From NCBI GenBank assembly GCA_022822725.1, contig JAJEAN010000007.1, positions 2,429,045-2,493,044 of the forward strand: DNA of 64,000 bases, given 5' to 3'. This DNA comes from Candidatus Latescibacterota bacterium (GTDB taxonomy: Bacteria > JAAXHH01). The notes beneath the pieces are model-generated. The model was not told where the DNA came from, ran no database searches, and saw only the letters and a list, made by a program, of their open reading frames with translations. The position numbers and the translations under genes were made by a program. Shown here piece by piece: positions 31,459-40,039 of the stretch; positions within the stretch are counted from its first letter, which is position 1; every line of letters starts with the position of its first letter.

Positions 31459-33141
31459 CTACCTCACCCTTACCGCCCGGTGGGTCCTTCCGTCCTGGAG
31501 AAAGAGGAAGTGGTCCACGTTTCCCGTCTCGTCCCGGACGAAGGTGATCCGGGCGTCCTCTTCTTCCAGGTAGAAATCGCCGGACGATTCGAGGACAAGT
31601 TCGCTCATGGGCTGGCCGGGCGGCTGGCCGTAGAGCTTGCCGCCGCTGTAGGTGATGTCCACGGTGAATTCGGGGGAGAAGGCATAGGTGCCGGCGCAGG
31701 CCTCGTAGGCGGCCTCGCTCAGCCGCACGGCCCTTGTCGGGGGCGGATCCAGGGGATTTCGGGCGCTCAGCAGGTGGAAGCCGATATCTTCGACGCTGGC
31801 CGAGCTGTTGGACAGGACCACGACGCCCTTTCGCCACGCCTTGAGGAAGGCGGCGAAGGCATAGAAACCGTTGGTCCGGCCGGAGAGCCAGTGGATGTCG
31901 CGTCCCTGCGCGTCCTTGCGCACCTTCCAGCCCAGCGCGGTCTCGACGCCCTCTTCGCCGGTCGGTTTCCGGGCAACGATGAGACTGTCGAAGGACGCAT
32001 GGTAGCGGGTCGAATCCTCTTCGGTGAATTCCTCCGGCAGGGCATAGATGATCCCCATGCTGGCCGATACCAGGGTCATCATGTCCAGGAGATTGGACCG
32101 CAGCCCCGTGCCGCCCACGAGGGTCGTGTCTGACCAGGCGGGCACGGGACGGCGGCCGTCGTCGTGACCGGTCGCCAGGTAAGTCCGCATGGACGTCGTA
32201 GGCTTGTTGGCCGTGTTGGCCAGCTTGAGGGGATCGCCGATCAATTCCCGGATCAGGTTGTCATAGTTTTCGCCGGCGGCCCGTTCGAGCACGTGTCCCA
32301 GGAGTCCCATACCGAGATCGGAATAGACGTAGCGAATTGCGTCCGCGAGGGGATCCCCTGCTTGCGGATCGCCACGTGCCGTCACTTTACGAGCAGTCAC
32401 GCCTCCATCCGGCTCGTTTCGCGACATCTCGTTTCGCGCCGTCTCGTTTCGCCCCGTCTCGTCTCCTGCCGGGTCGCTTGCTTCCGGGCCGCCGGAATCG
32501 AATAGGGACCCGGACCGATCACGCTGAGTGTCCGCATACCGGTCAAGGAATGCGTACATCAATTCCACCGAATACCCTTTCAGCGGGTCGTCCGGGTCGT
32601 CTGAGACCAGGTTGTCCGGCAGGCGGGGCAGTCCCGAGGTGTGGGTGGCGAGATGCTCGATCAGGATGGGACGTCCGGCGGGCGTGGCCGGTACGTTCAC
32701 CGACTCCGGGAGATAGGCGGACACCTCGTCGGTCAGGTTCACGTCGCCCCGCTGGACCATGAGGGACAGCATGGCCGTCGTGTACAGGCTGCTCAGCTGC
32801 CCGATCTCGAAGACCGTCATGGCGCTCGCACGCCGTATCGTGCCGCGGTTGAGCGTGCCGTAGGCGTAAGGGTACCGGTTGATGCCGCGGATGATCCCGG
32901 CGACGATACCCACCGTCTGGCCGTATTCATCGACGCGCTCCCGCAGCACGCGCTGCACGGGATCCTCTTCCTCTTCCTCGGCCTCTTCCTCGCCGGGAAT
33001 TCCCACGCCGCCGGTCACACCGCCCCGCGCAGCCTGTGCGTGCGCCGTCCCCTGCGCGAAGAACACCGTCGATGCGGCGAGCGAAAACAGGATGCCGAAA
33101 CAACAAAGCCAGGTGATAGAAAAATTCGAGGACAACCGCAT
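31459..33141 (-). CDS. Beta-lactamase-fold (class C/serine hydrolase) protein lacking the SxxK motif
   Basis: Secreted protein, 560 residues, with a signal peptide ending AQG-TAHAQA and a Glu-rich linker. The fold matches the class C beta-lactamase/esterase family: FEIG...YTTAMLSLMVQRGDVNLTDEVSAYLPES, HLATHTSGLPRLPD, YSDLGMGLLG and the late HWLSGRTNGF. The catalytic SxxK tetrad after FEIG, normally S-x-x-K, reads QLSS, so both nucleophile and general base are replaced. YxN reads YSD. It is therefore probably a non-catalytic homolog or uses other chemistry. An Arg/Asn/Glu-rich insert of about 50 residues near position 215-265 derives partly from a 15-bp tandem repeat. Confidence 0.8.
   Translation of the reverse strand: MRLSSNFSITWLCCFGILFSLAASTVFFAQGTAHAQAARGGVTGGVGIPGEEEAEEEEEDPVQRVLRERVDEYGQTVGIVAGIIRGINRYPYAYGTLNRGTIRRASAMTVFEIGQLSSLYTTAMLSLMVQRGDVNLTDEVSAYLPESVNVPATPAGRPILIEHLATHTSGLPRLPDNLVSDDPDDPLKGYSVELMYAFLDRYADTQRDRSGSLFDSGGPEASDPAGDETGRNETARNEMSRNEPDGGVTARKVTARGDPQAGDPLADAIRYVYSDLGMGLLGHVLERAAGENYDNLIRELIGDPLKLANTANKPTTSMRTYLATGHDDGRRPVPAWSDTTLVGGTGLRSNLLDMMTLVSASMGIIYALPEEFTEEDSTRYHASFDSLIVARKPTGEEGVETALGWKVRKDAQGRDIHWLSGRTNGFYAFAAFLKAWRKGVVVLSNSSASVEDIGFHLLSARNPLDPPPTRAVRLSEAAYEACAGTYAFSPEFTVDITYSGGKLYGQPPGQPMSELVLESSGDFYLEEEDARITFVRDETGNVDHFLFLQDGRTHRAVRVR
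32414..32473. repeat. 15-bp tandem repeat inside the beta-lactamase-fold gene
   Basis: Four 15-bp units (32414, 32429, 32444, 32459) of TCGTTTCGCGCCGTC type. On the coding strand they encode pentapeptides such as RNETA and RNEMS in a disordered insert. Confidence 0.75.
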
Positions 33142-33171
33142 TACGCCGACTCACTCCCTGTATGCCTGGTG

Positions 33172-33289
33172 TGCCCAACGCGCTCGATCAACTCAGTTTA
33201 CACGGTCGACTCAGCACGCTCAGTGTGCGCGGTACGCTCCGTGTGCACGGTCGGCCCAGCACGCTTCGTGCGCCATGCGCTCAGCGCGC
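33172..33289. repeat. Degenerate repeat between two minus-strand genes
   Basis: Words such as CGGTCGACTCAGCACGCTCAGTGTGCGCGGT and CGGTCGGCCCAGCACGCTTCGTGCGCC recur imperfectly with a period of about 25-60 bp. It fills the gap between the beta-lactamase-fold gene and the next gene. No gene is seen. Confidence 0.5.
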
Positions 33290-34072
33290 TCAGTTCCGCG
33301 GCACCACAATTTCGTTAACGCAGTCCATCCGGACGGGTTCCGCGTAGTGATACACGTTGACGCCCTCGGCGACCGGCGTGGGAACCCGTACGATGAACTC
33401 CACCCAGTCCGGTGTATTGAACGCCGCGAAGGCCAGTTCGATCTCTTCCATCATGTCTTCCGGGTCGCGGGACAGGTCCGGCAGCAGCACCGGCCCCGTG
33501 TCCGGCTGGTAGATCCAGTCCCGCTCGTTGGCGTTGATCGTCTTGACCGGGTACTCGAGCACCGCGTCGTACCGCTCGTTCCCGATGGTTGTCCGGGCGT
33601 TCAGGGGCACGTTGCCGAGGACGGCCTCCACGATGGCCCGCGGCGTCTCCAGGACGCGGCCGTCGACGCGGGACAGGTCGATCCGGACGTCCTCGAAGGT
33701 CTCCTCGATGGCGACGATCTGCCGTTCGGGCTGCTCCCCGAGGGAGGGCGGATAGAGCGTGGCGCCCCGGTCCGCCACTTCGTAAGTCTTGATGGCCATG
33801 AAGGTGTCCGACGAGAAGACCGGCTTGAAGTCCGCGTTGGGGATGTGCCAGATGCCCTGCTCCACCCCGACCTGTTCGGTCTTGCAGCTTACGCCGAGGA
33901 CGTATTCTTCGCGGAATCCGCCGTCCTTCTCGGTCACGGTCAGGATGGCCTCAATGGGTATGCGGGCGTTGTTCAGGGAGTACGGCACCTTCCGGGTCAC
34001 GGTCTTCGGCGGCTTTTTCTCGGAATCCACCCGGAAAGTAAAGGTTGAACGCGCGAAATCGATGGTCTGCAT
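33290..34072 (-). CDS. Hypothetical protein
   Basis: No family recognised; 260 residues, no signal peptide, no membrane helix. It looks like a soluble protein with many beta strands, rich in Glu, Thr and Val (TFTFRVDSEKKPPKTVTRKV, IPIEAILTVTEKDGGF). The start at 34072 is preceded by GGGGG at 5-6 bp; a longer frame to 34207 overlaps the divergent hydrolase start. It is divergent from the GH106-like gene and downstream partners give no functional hint. Confidence 0.6.
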   Translation of the reverse strand: MQTIDFARSTFTFRVDSEKKPPKTVTRKVPYSLNNARIPIEAILTVTEKDGGFREEYVLGVSCKTEQVGVEQGIWHIPNADFKPVFSSDTFMAIKTYEVADRGATLYPPSLGEQPERQIVAIEETFEDVRIDLSRVDGRVLETPRAIVEAVLGNVPLNARTTIGNERYDAVLEYPVKTINANERDWIYQPDTGPVLLPDLSRDPEDMMEEIELAFAAFNTPDWVEFIVRVPTPVAEGVNVYHYAEPVRMDCVNEIVVPRN

Positions 34073-34205
34073 GAAACCCCCTGAAAATCGATGGAACACG
34101 GTGCGTCCGGGTTCCGCATAATATAGTGTTCCCCGCGTGAATCCGGTATAGATTATGCAAGGCGAATTCACCGATGATCGAAGCAGTTTTGTCGAAAGGG
34201 CAGTC

Positions 34206-36155
34206 ATGTCGAACGAACTGACCAGGACCTACCGGCCCTTTTCGGATTCCCGCCCCTACACGCGCTGGTGGTGGTTCCACGACGACATCCGGGAAGAAGA
34301 CGTCCGGAGCCAGCTGGCCTGGGTGCGGGACCAGGGGTTCGGCGGGGTGGAGATCGCCTTCATGTATCCGCAGCCCGGGGCCGGGGAAGGACCCCGCTGG
34401 CTGAGTGAGGCGTGGACCGGCCTGGTCGCCGGCGCCAAGGAGGAAGCGGACCGGCTGGGTATCGGATGCGACTTCACCTTCAGCACCTCCTGGCCCTTCG
34501 GCGGGTCGATCGTATCCGAGGAGGACGCGGGGCAGGTGTTCGGCGGGGCTTCGGACCAGCGGCTGGAGAAGTCGTGGGAGCTGTCCTATTACGGCCAGGG
34601 CCGGATCCTGAACCACCTGGACGCGGACGCACTGGAGCGGTACGCCGGCCATGTCGGCGGCGCGCTGAAACCCGCCCTTCGGGGCACCACCTCGGCGCTG
34701 TTTTCCGATTCGTGGGAGGTATTCCCGGAAGGGCTCTGGAGCGCCCACCTGGACCCGGTCTTCCGGGACCGGTTCGGGTACGACCTGGAACCGTTCAAGA
34801 CATCGATCGACGAACATCCCGATGTGCGGTACGACTACCGAAAGATCCTGTCGGAAGCGGCGATCGAGGGCTTTTTCAAACCCTACGCCGACATCTGCCG
34901 CCGCCTCGGTTCCGTGAGCCGTGTGCAGTGCCACGGGGCGCCGGCCGACCTGCTGGCCGCCTACGCGCTCGTGGACGTCCCGGAATCGGAGGCCCTGCTG
35001 TTCGAGACCTTCTTTTCGGCTATTCCGGGTTCGGCCGCGGCCCTGGGATCGCGGCCCGTGGTGACCTGCGAGACCTTCACGTGCATCTACGGCTATGAAC
35101 CGTGGCCCGCGCCGTCGCCCCATCACGGCGAGGAGAAGGTGGAGGACCTGAAGCTCATGGCGGACGCGGTGTTCGCCAACGGGGTCAACCACATCGTCTG
35201 GCACGGCATGCCCTACAACGCACCGGGCGGGAACAACACCTTCTATGCGACCACGCACGTCGGCCCGGACAGCGGGTTCGCCGGCCGGCTTCCGGCCTTC
35301 AACGCCTACCTGGCGGAGGCTGCCGATTTCGTCAAGCAGGGCAGGACCTACACGGACCTGGCGGTATACCTCCCGCTGGAAGACCACTGGATGCGCCACA
35401 TGCTACCCGAGGAACGGCGGGGACCGGCCGCCAACTACTACTGGGAACTGCAGACCGTCGAACGGCCCGGTGCGCTGCTCGGGTATCATCCGCTCTGGAT
35501 TTCGACGCCTTTTCTGGCGGAGGCAGTGGTGGAGGACGGTAGTGTAAGATACGGCGAGGCCGTATTCTCGGCCATCTACGTGGACGTGGAATGGCTGGAC
35601 GCCGATGGACTTTCGGCGCTGCTGCGGCTGGCCCGGGAAGGCGCGCGCATCTGCGTCACTCGACGGCCTGTCGCGCCAGGTCGACGACCGCAGGCGCCCG
35701 GTCACCGTCCACAAGCGCCAAGTCGCCGACCGCAGGCGCCCGGGCACCGACCGCAGGCGCCCGGTCACCGTCCACAAGCGGACTACGGGGACCGCCTGAC
35801 GGAACTGATGAACCAGCCCTCAGTCTCCTCGGACCCGGGTGCGGCGCTTCGACATCCGAAAACCGGGCGCCCTCATCCCCCGCTCGTCGGCGGCCGGGAC
35901 GTTCCCGAGTTCTGGTGCCGGGAGGTCGACGGCGACTATCACGTCTTCTTCGCCCACCCCGATACCAAGCGCATCCGGTACCCCATGGCCTACGAGGGCT
36001 GGCGTTCCACCGGCCTGGTCGAGCGGGAGGTGTCGATTCACCTCAACGGCCGGGAACGGACGGTGGACCTGGCCTTCGAACCCGAAGATTCCATGCTGGT
36101 CAGGGTATCGGCGTCCGGAGCGGTGGACGTATCGCCCGGTCGCGTCGAGGAGTGA
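34206..36155 (+). CDS. GH106-like glycoside hydrolase
   Basis: Protein of 649 residues resembling the GH106/alpha-L-rhamnosidase group: the entry motif RPYTRWWWFHDDIREEDVRS and GFGGVEIAFMYP near the N-terminus, then a TIM-barrel-like region with FSTSWPFGGSIV, SDSWEVFPEG, and FANGVNHIVWHGMPYN. No signal peptide is seen, so it may act in the cytosol. Family assignment is by motif memory and moderately certain; substrate may be a rhamnoside or another plant/algal glycan unit. Around residues 494-526 there is a low-complexity insert of five RPQAPGH-like heptads from a 21-bp tandem repeat. The start at 34206 is chosen over 34155 because AAAGGGC precedes it. Confidence 0.72.
   Translation: MSNELTRTYRPFSDSRPYTRWWWFHDDIREEDVRSQLAWVRDQGFGGVEIAFMYPQPGAGEGPRWLSEAWTGLVAGAKEEADRLGIGCDFTFSTSWPFGGSIVSEEDAGQVFGGASDQRLEKSWELSYYGQGRILNHLDADALERYAGHVGGALKPALRGTTSALFSDSWEVFPEGLWSAHLDPVFRDRFGYDLEPFKTSIDEHPDVRYDYRKILSEAAIEGFFKPYADICRRLGSVSRVQCHGAPADLLAAYALVDVPESEALLFETFFSAIPGSAAALGSRPVVTCETFTCIYGYEPWPAPSPHHGEEKVEDLKLMADAVFANGVNHIVWHGMPYNAPGGNNTFYATTHVGPDSGFAGRLPAFNAYLAEAADFVKQGRTYTDLAVYLPLEDHWMRHMLPEERRGPAANYYWELQTVERPGALLGYHPLWISTPFLAEAVVEDGSVRYGEAVFSAIYVDVEWLDADGLSALLRLAREGARICVTRRPVAPGRRPQAPGHRPQAPSRRPQAPGHRPQAPGHRPQADYGDRLTELMNQPSVSSDPGAALRHPKTGRPHPPLVGGRDVPEFWCREVDGDYHVFFAHPDTKRIRYPMAYEGWRSTGLVEREVSIHLNGRERTVDLAFEPEDSMLVRVSASGAVDVSPGRVEE
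35685..35783. repeat. 21-bp tandem repeat inside the GH106-like gene
   Basis: About 4.7 in-frame copies of a 21-bp unit encode RPQAPGH, RPQAPSR, RPQAPGH, RPQAPGH and a partial RPQAD. Synonymous variants (CGACCGCAG versus CGTCCACAA) alternate, suggesting higher-order duplication of two-unit blocks. Confidence 0.8.
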
Positions 36156-36229
36156 CGCACGGCGGATCGTGCGTGAAACCGCTATAACCTGAACAATTAC
36201 AATACTCAACCCACGGAGAACAAACACCC

Positions 36230-37345
36230 ATGCGCGACCCACGATACGGCGACCTGGCCAAAGTACTCACCGGACATTCGACGAAGATCAGGGCCGGGGA
36301 CCGGGTGCTCATCGAGGCCTTCGACGTGCCCGACGAGATGGTGATCTCACTGATCCGGTCGGTCCGGGCGGCGGGCGGCGTGCCGCTGGTCTCCATCAAG
36401 CACCAACGCGTCATGCGGGAACTGGTCCGCGCCGGGGACGAGGACGCCATGGAAGCCGCCGGTGCCTATGAATCCCATCGAATGGACCAGGTGCAGGCCT
36501 ACATGGCCCTGCGCGGAAGCCGGAACGTGATGGAGATGTCGGACGTGCCGGGCGAAGCCATGCGGCTCTACGAACAACGCTGGCTCAAGCCCGTGCACTT
36601 CGATATCCGGGTGCCGAAGACCCGGTGGGTGGTGCTGCGCTGGCCGACTCCGTCCATGGCGCAGCAGGCCGGCATGAGCACCGAGGCCTTCGAGGACTTC
36701 TTCTTCGACGTGTGCACGCTGGATTACGGGAAGATGGAACGGGCGCTCGCGCCGCTCAAAGAACGCATGGACCGTACCGACCGCGTCCGCCTCACGGGTC
36801 CGGGCACCGACCTGTCTTTCAGCATCCGCGACATCCCCACCGTCGGGTGCTCGGGCGACCGCAACATCCCCGATGGCGAGTGCTTTACCGCACCGGTGCG
36901 CGACTCGGTCAACGGCGTCATCCGGTTCAACACGCCCACGCTCTATCACGGCGTGACGTTTACGGACGTGGAGTTGCGTTTTGAAAACGGCAGGATCACC
37001 GGGGCGACGGGCAACCGGACGGAGAAGCTCAACGAGATTTTCGACACCGACGAGGGGGCGCGCTACATCGGCGAATTCGCCATCGGCTTCAACCCCCACA
37101 TCACCGCGCCCATGCTGGACATCCTCTTCGACGAGAAGATCGCCGGGTCCTTCCACTTCACGCCCGGGCAGGCCTACGAGGAGGCCGACAACGGCAACCG
37201 GTCGGCCGTCCACTGGGACATGGTCATGATCCAGACGCCGGAATACGGCGGCGGGACCATCGAGTTCGACGGGGAAGTGATCCGGAGGGACGGAAGGTTC
37301 GTCGTCCCGGAGCTCGAGGGGTTGAACCCGGAACGGCTGAAGTGA
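36230..37345 (+). CDS. M29-family aminopeptidase (AmpS-like)
   Basis: Metallo-aminopeptidase of family M29 (thermophilic AmpS/AmpT type), 371 residues. Metal-binding and catalytic blocks are visible: NIPDGECFTAPVRDSVNG with the first Glu, ARYIGEFAIGFNPH with the second Glu, and the C-terminal HFTPGQAYEEADNGNRSAVHWD containing His, Tyr, His and Asp ligands. These cytosolic dimeric enzymes remove N-terminal amino acids from peptides using two metal ions. GGAG lies about 11 bp before the ATG. It follows the glycosidase gene by 74 bp on the same strand. Confidence 0.9.
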   Translation: MRDPRYGDLAKVLTGHSTKIRAGDRVLIEAFDVPDEMVISLIRSVRAAGGVPLVSIKHQRVMRELVRAGDEDAMEAAGAYESHRMDQVQAYMALRGSRNVMEMSDVPGEAMRLYEQRWLKPVHFDIRVPKTRWVVLRWPTPSMAQQAGMSTEAFEDFFFDVCTLDYGKMERALAPLKERMDRTDRVRLTGPGTDLSFSIRDIPTVGCSGDRNIPDGECFTAPVRDSVNGVIRFNTPTLYHGVTFTDVELRFENGRITGATGNRTEKLNEIFDTDEGARYIGEFAIGFNPHITAPMLDILFDEKIAGSFHFTPGQAYEEADNGNRSAVHWDMVMIQTPEYGGGTIEFDGEVIRRDGRFVVPELEGLNPERLK

Positions 37346-37355
37346 GGCGAAGATT

Positions 37356-39926
37356 CTACCGTTCCATGACCAGGAAGTTGACCGATTTGGATACGGCGCT
37401 TTCGGCGTTCAGGTCGGTCAACGTGACGGTAAGCACGTACTCACCCGCCGGCAGGCCGGAGGAATCCAGCGACGTGTACTCCCGGTCATCGGTCGTGTTT
37501 CCTTCTCCCGAGAAGGCCATCATCACGGCCTGCATGTCTCTTTGCCTGCGGGCCGACCAGCCACGCCGTTCACTGCCATGCAGAGGGCTGATCTCGTAGA
37601 GGATCTCGTAGGCCGTTTTCCCCTCCCCGTCCTGGCTGAGATTGTATACTTCGTAGTAGACGTAAACGGGGTTTTCCCGTATGTAGAGCCGTCCCGGATT
37701 GGGCGTGATGTTCAGTCCCTTTCGCACGAAGGGACCCTGTACGCCGGACGGCGCGATCAGGACGGCCAGCTTGAGATCGCTGATGAGCAGTTCTTCGCCG
37801 CTGTAATCGGAGAGCGTGACCGTCTTCCGGTACACCCCGATCCGCTGGGACGTCTCATCCCGCACCTGGACCGCCAGCGTAAAATCTCCTGCCGGCGCCA
37901 CGACGCGCTCCGGCAAGGTATATACCGGGACTTTCACGTGGCTTTCGGCCATCTGTCGCTTCGGCCGGTCGAAGGGACCGAACCCGAACGCGTGGCTGAA
38001 CAACGGGCTCATGTCCGAATCGCGCAGGATGACCTGGTGTTCGAGCCGGGTACGGTTCCCCAGGCCGTCCGATACGTCGCCGAACTGCCAGACGGGAATG
38101 CTGTAGGACAGGTCCAGCTCCGTCGCGCCGTTGTCCGCCCTGAAGCTCACGGCGTCGAAGGCGTACTCGAGCGGTAACCCACCGAGGTCATGCAGGTATT
38201 CTTCCGGCGCTTTGGCGATCAGTTCCTCGGCCAGCCGCCGGGGGCTGAACCGTTCCTGCCGGACCATCTCCCGCTGGGAGCTCAGCAGATTTCCCCATGG
38301 GTAATCGAACCGGCCCCCGCCGAACTGGTCGACGAAGAACAGTTCCAGGCCGTACCGGGCGTATACCCAGCTTTCGGTGGCGAAACCCGCACCCATTTCC
38401 CTTTCCGCTCGCTGGCGGGCCAGTTCCGCGGATGAGACGACGATACCGTCGGCCAGCATTCCGCCTGTTCCGCCAGCTACGTACGTTCCATCATCAGCCA
38501 TTCTGCCTACTCCGCCTGTCTCGTACATTTCTTCTTCAGTCATTCCTTCGGGCGGTACGATCGTCAATCGACCCCGGTCGACGCGCAATCGATAACCGTA
38601 CCGTTCATTCTGCTCCCGGATCGCGTCCACGGCCGGATCATCGGAAACCGTGGCTGACCCGTAGGCGCTTTGGTCCGCGATCATGACGTCGCCGCGGCGG
38701 TCTTCCGGGGCTCCGTAGCGTACGTATATCTCGCCGCGGCGGTCATAGGGGTGCTGCCCCTGCGAGAAATGGTACCGGGCGTACATGACCCGCCGGTAAT
38801 GCTCCACGAGGCGTTCATTCACCACCGTGGCGGGATTCGAGTCCCTGGCGTTCCAGAAGGCATGCCAGCGCGCATCACGTTCGCTGCCGACGGCGTCCCG
38901 CCAGGACGCCAGTTCGTCAGGTGGCGCTACGTGCGCCAGGTCCCGGTAGAACTCCTTTTCGTCAGGTTCTATCAGGGAAAAGTAGGTCTCAATAGCCTCA
39001 TGCAACACGTCGGGTCGTGATTCCGAGGCTTCAGAGAGCGTGCTGAACTGCTGCCGCAGATTCCCGACGATCGCCAATCCCGATGCACCCGGGTCGTCTG
39101 CTGTTCCCGACTCGTCCGCTGTTCCCAGGTCGTCCGCTGTTCCCAGGTCGTCTGCTGTTCCCGACTCGTCCGCTGTTCCCAGGTCGTCCGCGGCCCGTTC
39201 GAGCAGTTCCACGGCCAGGCCATACTTTTCGGAAAGAAGGGTCAGATAGACGAAACGGTCGAGTGCGTCGTAATGGTCGGGGTTAACCCGGAACTGAGCG
39301 ACGTAGGCCGCCATCGCCTTGTCGAATTCGGGCGGTCCGGGCGACTCGGGCCGTTCGTAACAACGGCCGATCTGGAAAAACGCATCGGGATGGTCAGGAT
39401 CCAATAACGCCGCCTTGAGGAAGAAGGACCGGCCGTCCCTTTCGCCGCCGACAATCTGGTCGGTCCTCTGCGGATTCATATGGGCGATGCCCAGGTGGTA
39501 CTGGATTTCCGGGTCGTCCGGCGCCAGTCTGGCCGCCATGCGAAAGGCGTGACGCGCATCCAGTCTTCGGTGTTTTATCTGCAAATAGGACTTGCCCAGG
39601 CCCGCGTAGCCGGACGCCCACTTCTTGTCCAGTTGTACCGTACGCCTGAACGACCTGGCCGCCTCCTGGTATGCGCCCAGTTCGTATTGGGCCATGCCCT
39701 GCCAGTAGTGCGCCGGAGCGGAACCCCCGTCCTCCTCTACCGCCTGCTGAAACTGCGTCAGCGCTTCCCGGAACCGTTCGGCTTCGTAATGCGCCTTGCC
39801 CGCTTCCAGGGAAGCATCATGGAGATTCGCAGGTAAGGGATGCCCAGACGAGGGCAAGGCCTGGACGGGAAGCCGCGATACACACATCACCAGCGTCGCG
39901 ACAAGCAGCAGGAAGTATCTGGACAT
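37356..39926 (-). CDS. GWxTD-like TPR protein (secreted)
   Basis: Large exported protein, 856 residues. Signal peptide (MSRYFLLLVATLVMCVSR...VQA), tetratricopeptide-type helices in residues 35-230 (GKAHYEAERFREALTQFQQA, YWQGMAQYELGAYQEAARSF), then a region RRGEIYVRYGAPEDRRGD that corresponds to the core of GWxTD domains, and C-terminal Ig-like strands (GLPAGEYVLTVTLTDLNAE). GWxTD proteins are common in FCB-group bacteria and lack an assigned function. A five-copy 18-bp repeat inserts a GTADDL/GTADES hexapeptide tract near residue 245-280. The reading frame is open upstream to 40760, but that part is out-of-phase sequence of the neighbouring permease gene. Confidence 0.78.
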   Translation of the reverse strand: MSRYFLLLVATLVMCVSRLPVQALPSSGHPLPANLHDASLEAGKAHYEAERFREALTQFQQAVEEDGGSAPAHYWQGMAQYELGAYQEAARSFRRTVQLDKKWASGYAGLGKSYLQIKHRRLDARHAFRMAARLAPDDPEIQYHLGIAHMNPQRTDQIVGGERDGRSFFLKAALLDPDHPDAFFQIGRCYERPESPGPPEFDKAMAAYVAQFRVNPDHYDALDRFVYLTLLSEKYGLAVELLERAADDLGTADESGTADDLGTADDLGTADESGTADDPGASGLAIVGNLRQQFSTLSEASESRPDVLHEAIETYFSLIEPDEKEFYRDLAHVAPPDELASWRDAVGSERDARWHAFWNARDSNPATVVNERLVEHYRRVMYARYHFSQGQHPYDRRGEIYVRYGAPEDRRGDVMIADQSAYGSATVSDDPAVDAIREQNERYGYRLRVDRGRLTIVPPEGMTEEEMYETGGVGRMADDGTYVAGGTGGMLADGIVVSSAELARQRAEREMGAGFATESWVYARYGLELFFVDQFGGGRFDYPWGNLLSSQREMVRQERFSPRRLAEELIAKAPEEYLHDLGGLPLEYAFDAVSFRADNGATELDLSYSIPVWQFGDVSDGLGNRTRLEHQVILRDSDMSPLFSHAFGFGPFDRPKRQMAESHVKVPVYTLPERVVAPAGDFTLAVQVRDETSQRIGVYRKTVTLSDYSGEELLISDLKLAVLIAPSGVQGPFVRKGLNITPNPGRLYIRENPVYVYYEVYNLSQDGEGKTAYEILYEISPLHGSERRGWSARRQRDMQAVMMAFSGEGNTTDDREYTSLDSSGLPAGEYVLTVTLTDLNAESAVSKSVNFLVMER
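39091..39194. repeat. 18-bp in-frame tandem repeat in the GWxTD-like gene
   Basis: Five full 18-bp units from 39091 to 39180 plus a partial, of types AGGTCGTCCGCTGTTCCC and GACTCGTCCGCTGTTCCC. They encode DLGTAD or ESGTAD hexapeptides. Units are nearly identical, which suggests recent expansion and copy-number variability. Confidence 0.85.
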
Positions 39927-40039
39927 GATCAATCGGTGTAGTGGGCGGACACTGCCGCCTGAGGTGGGGAATACCATCGCCGTTCTCCGGTATGCAGGAA
40001 ACGTACAGGCCGGCGCGGCGGCTGTCAACCTGTAACCGT

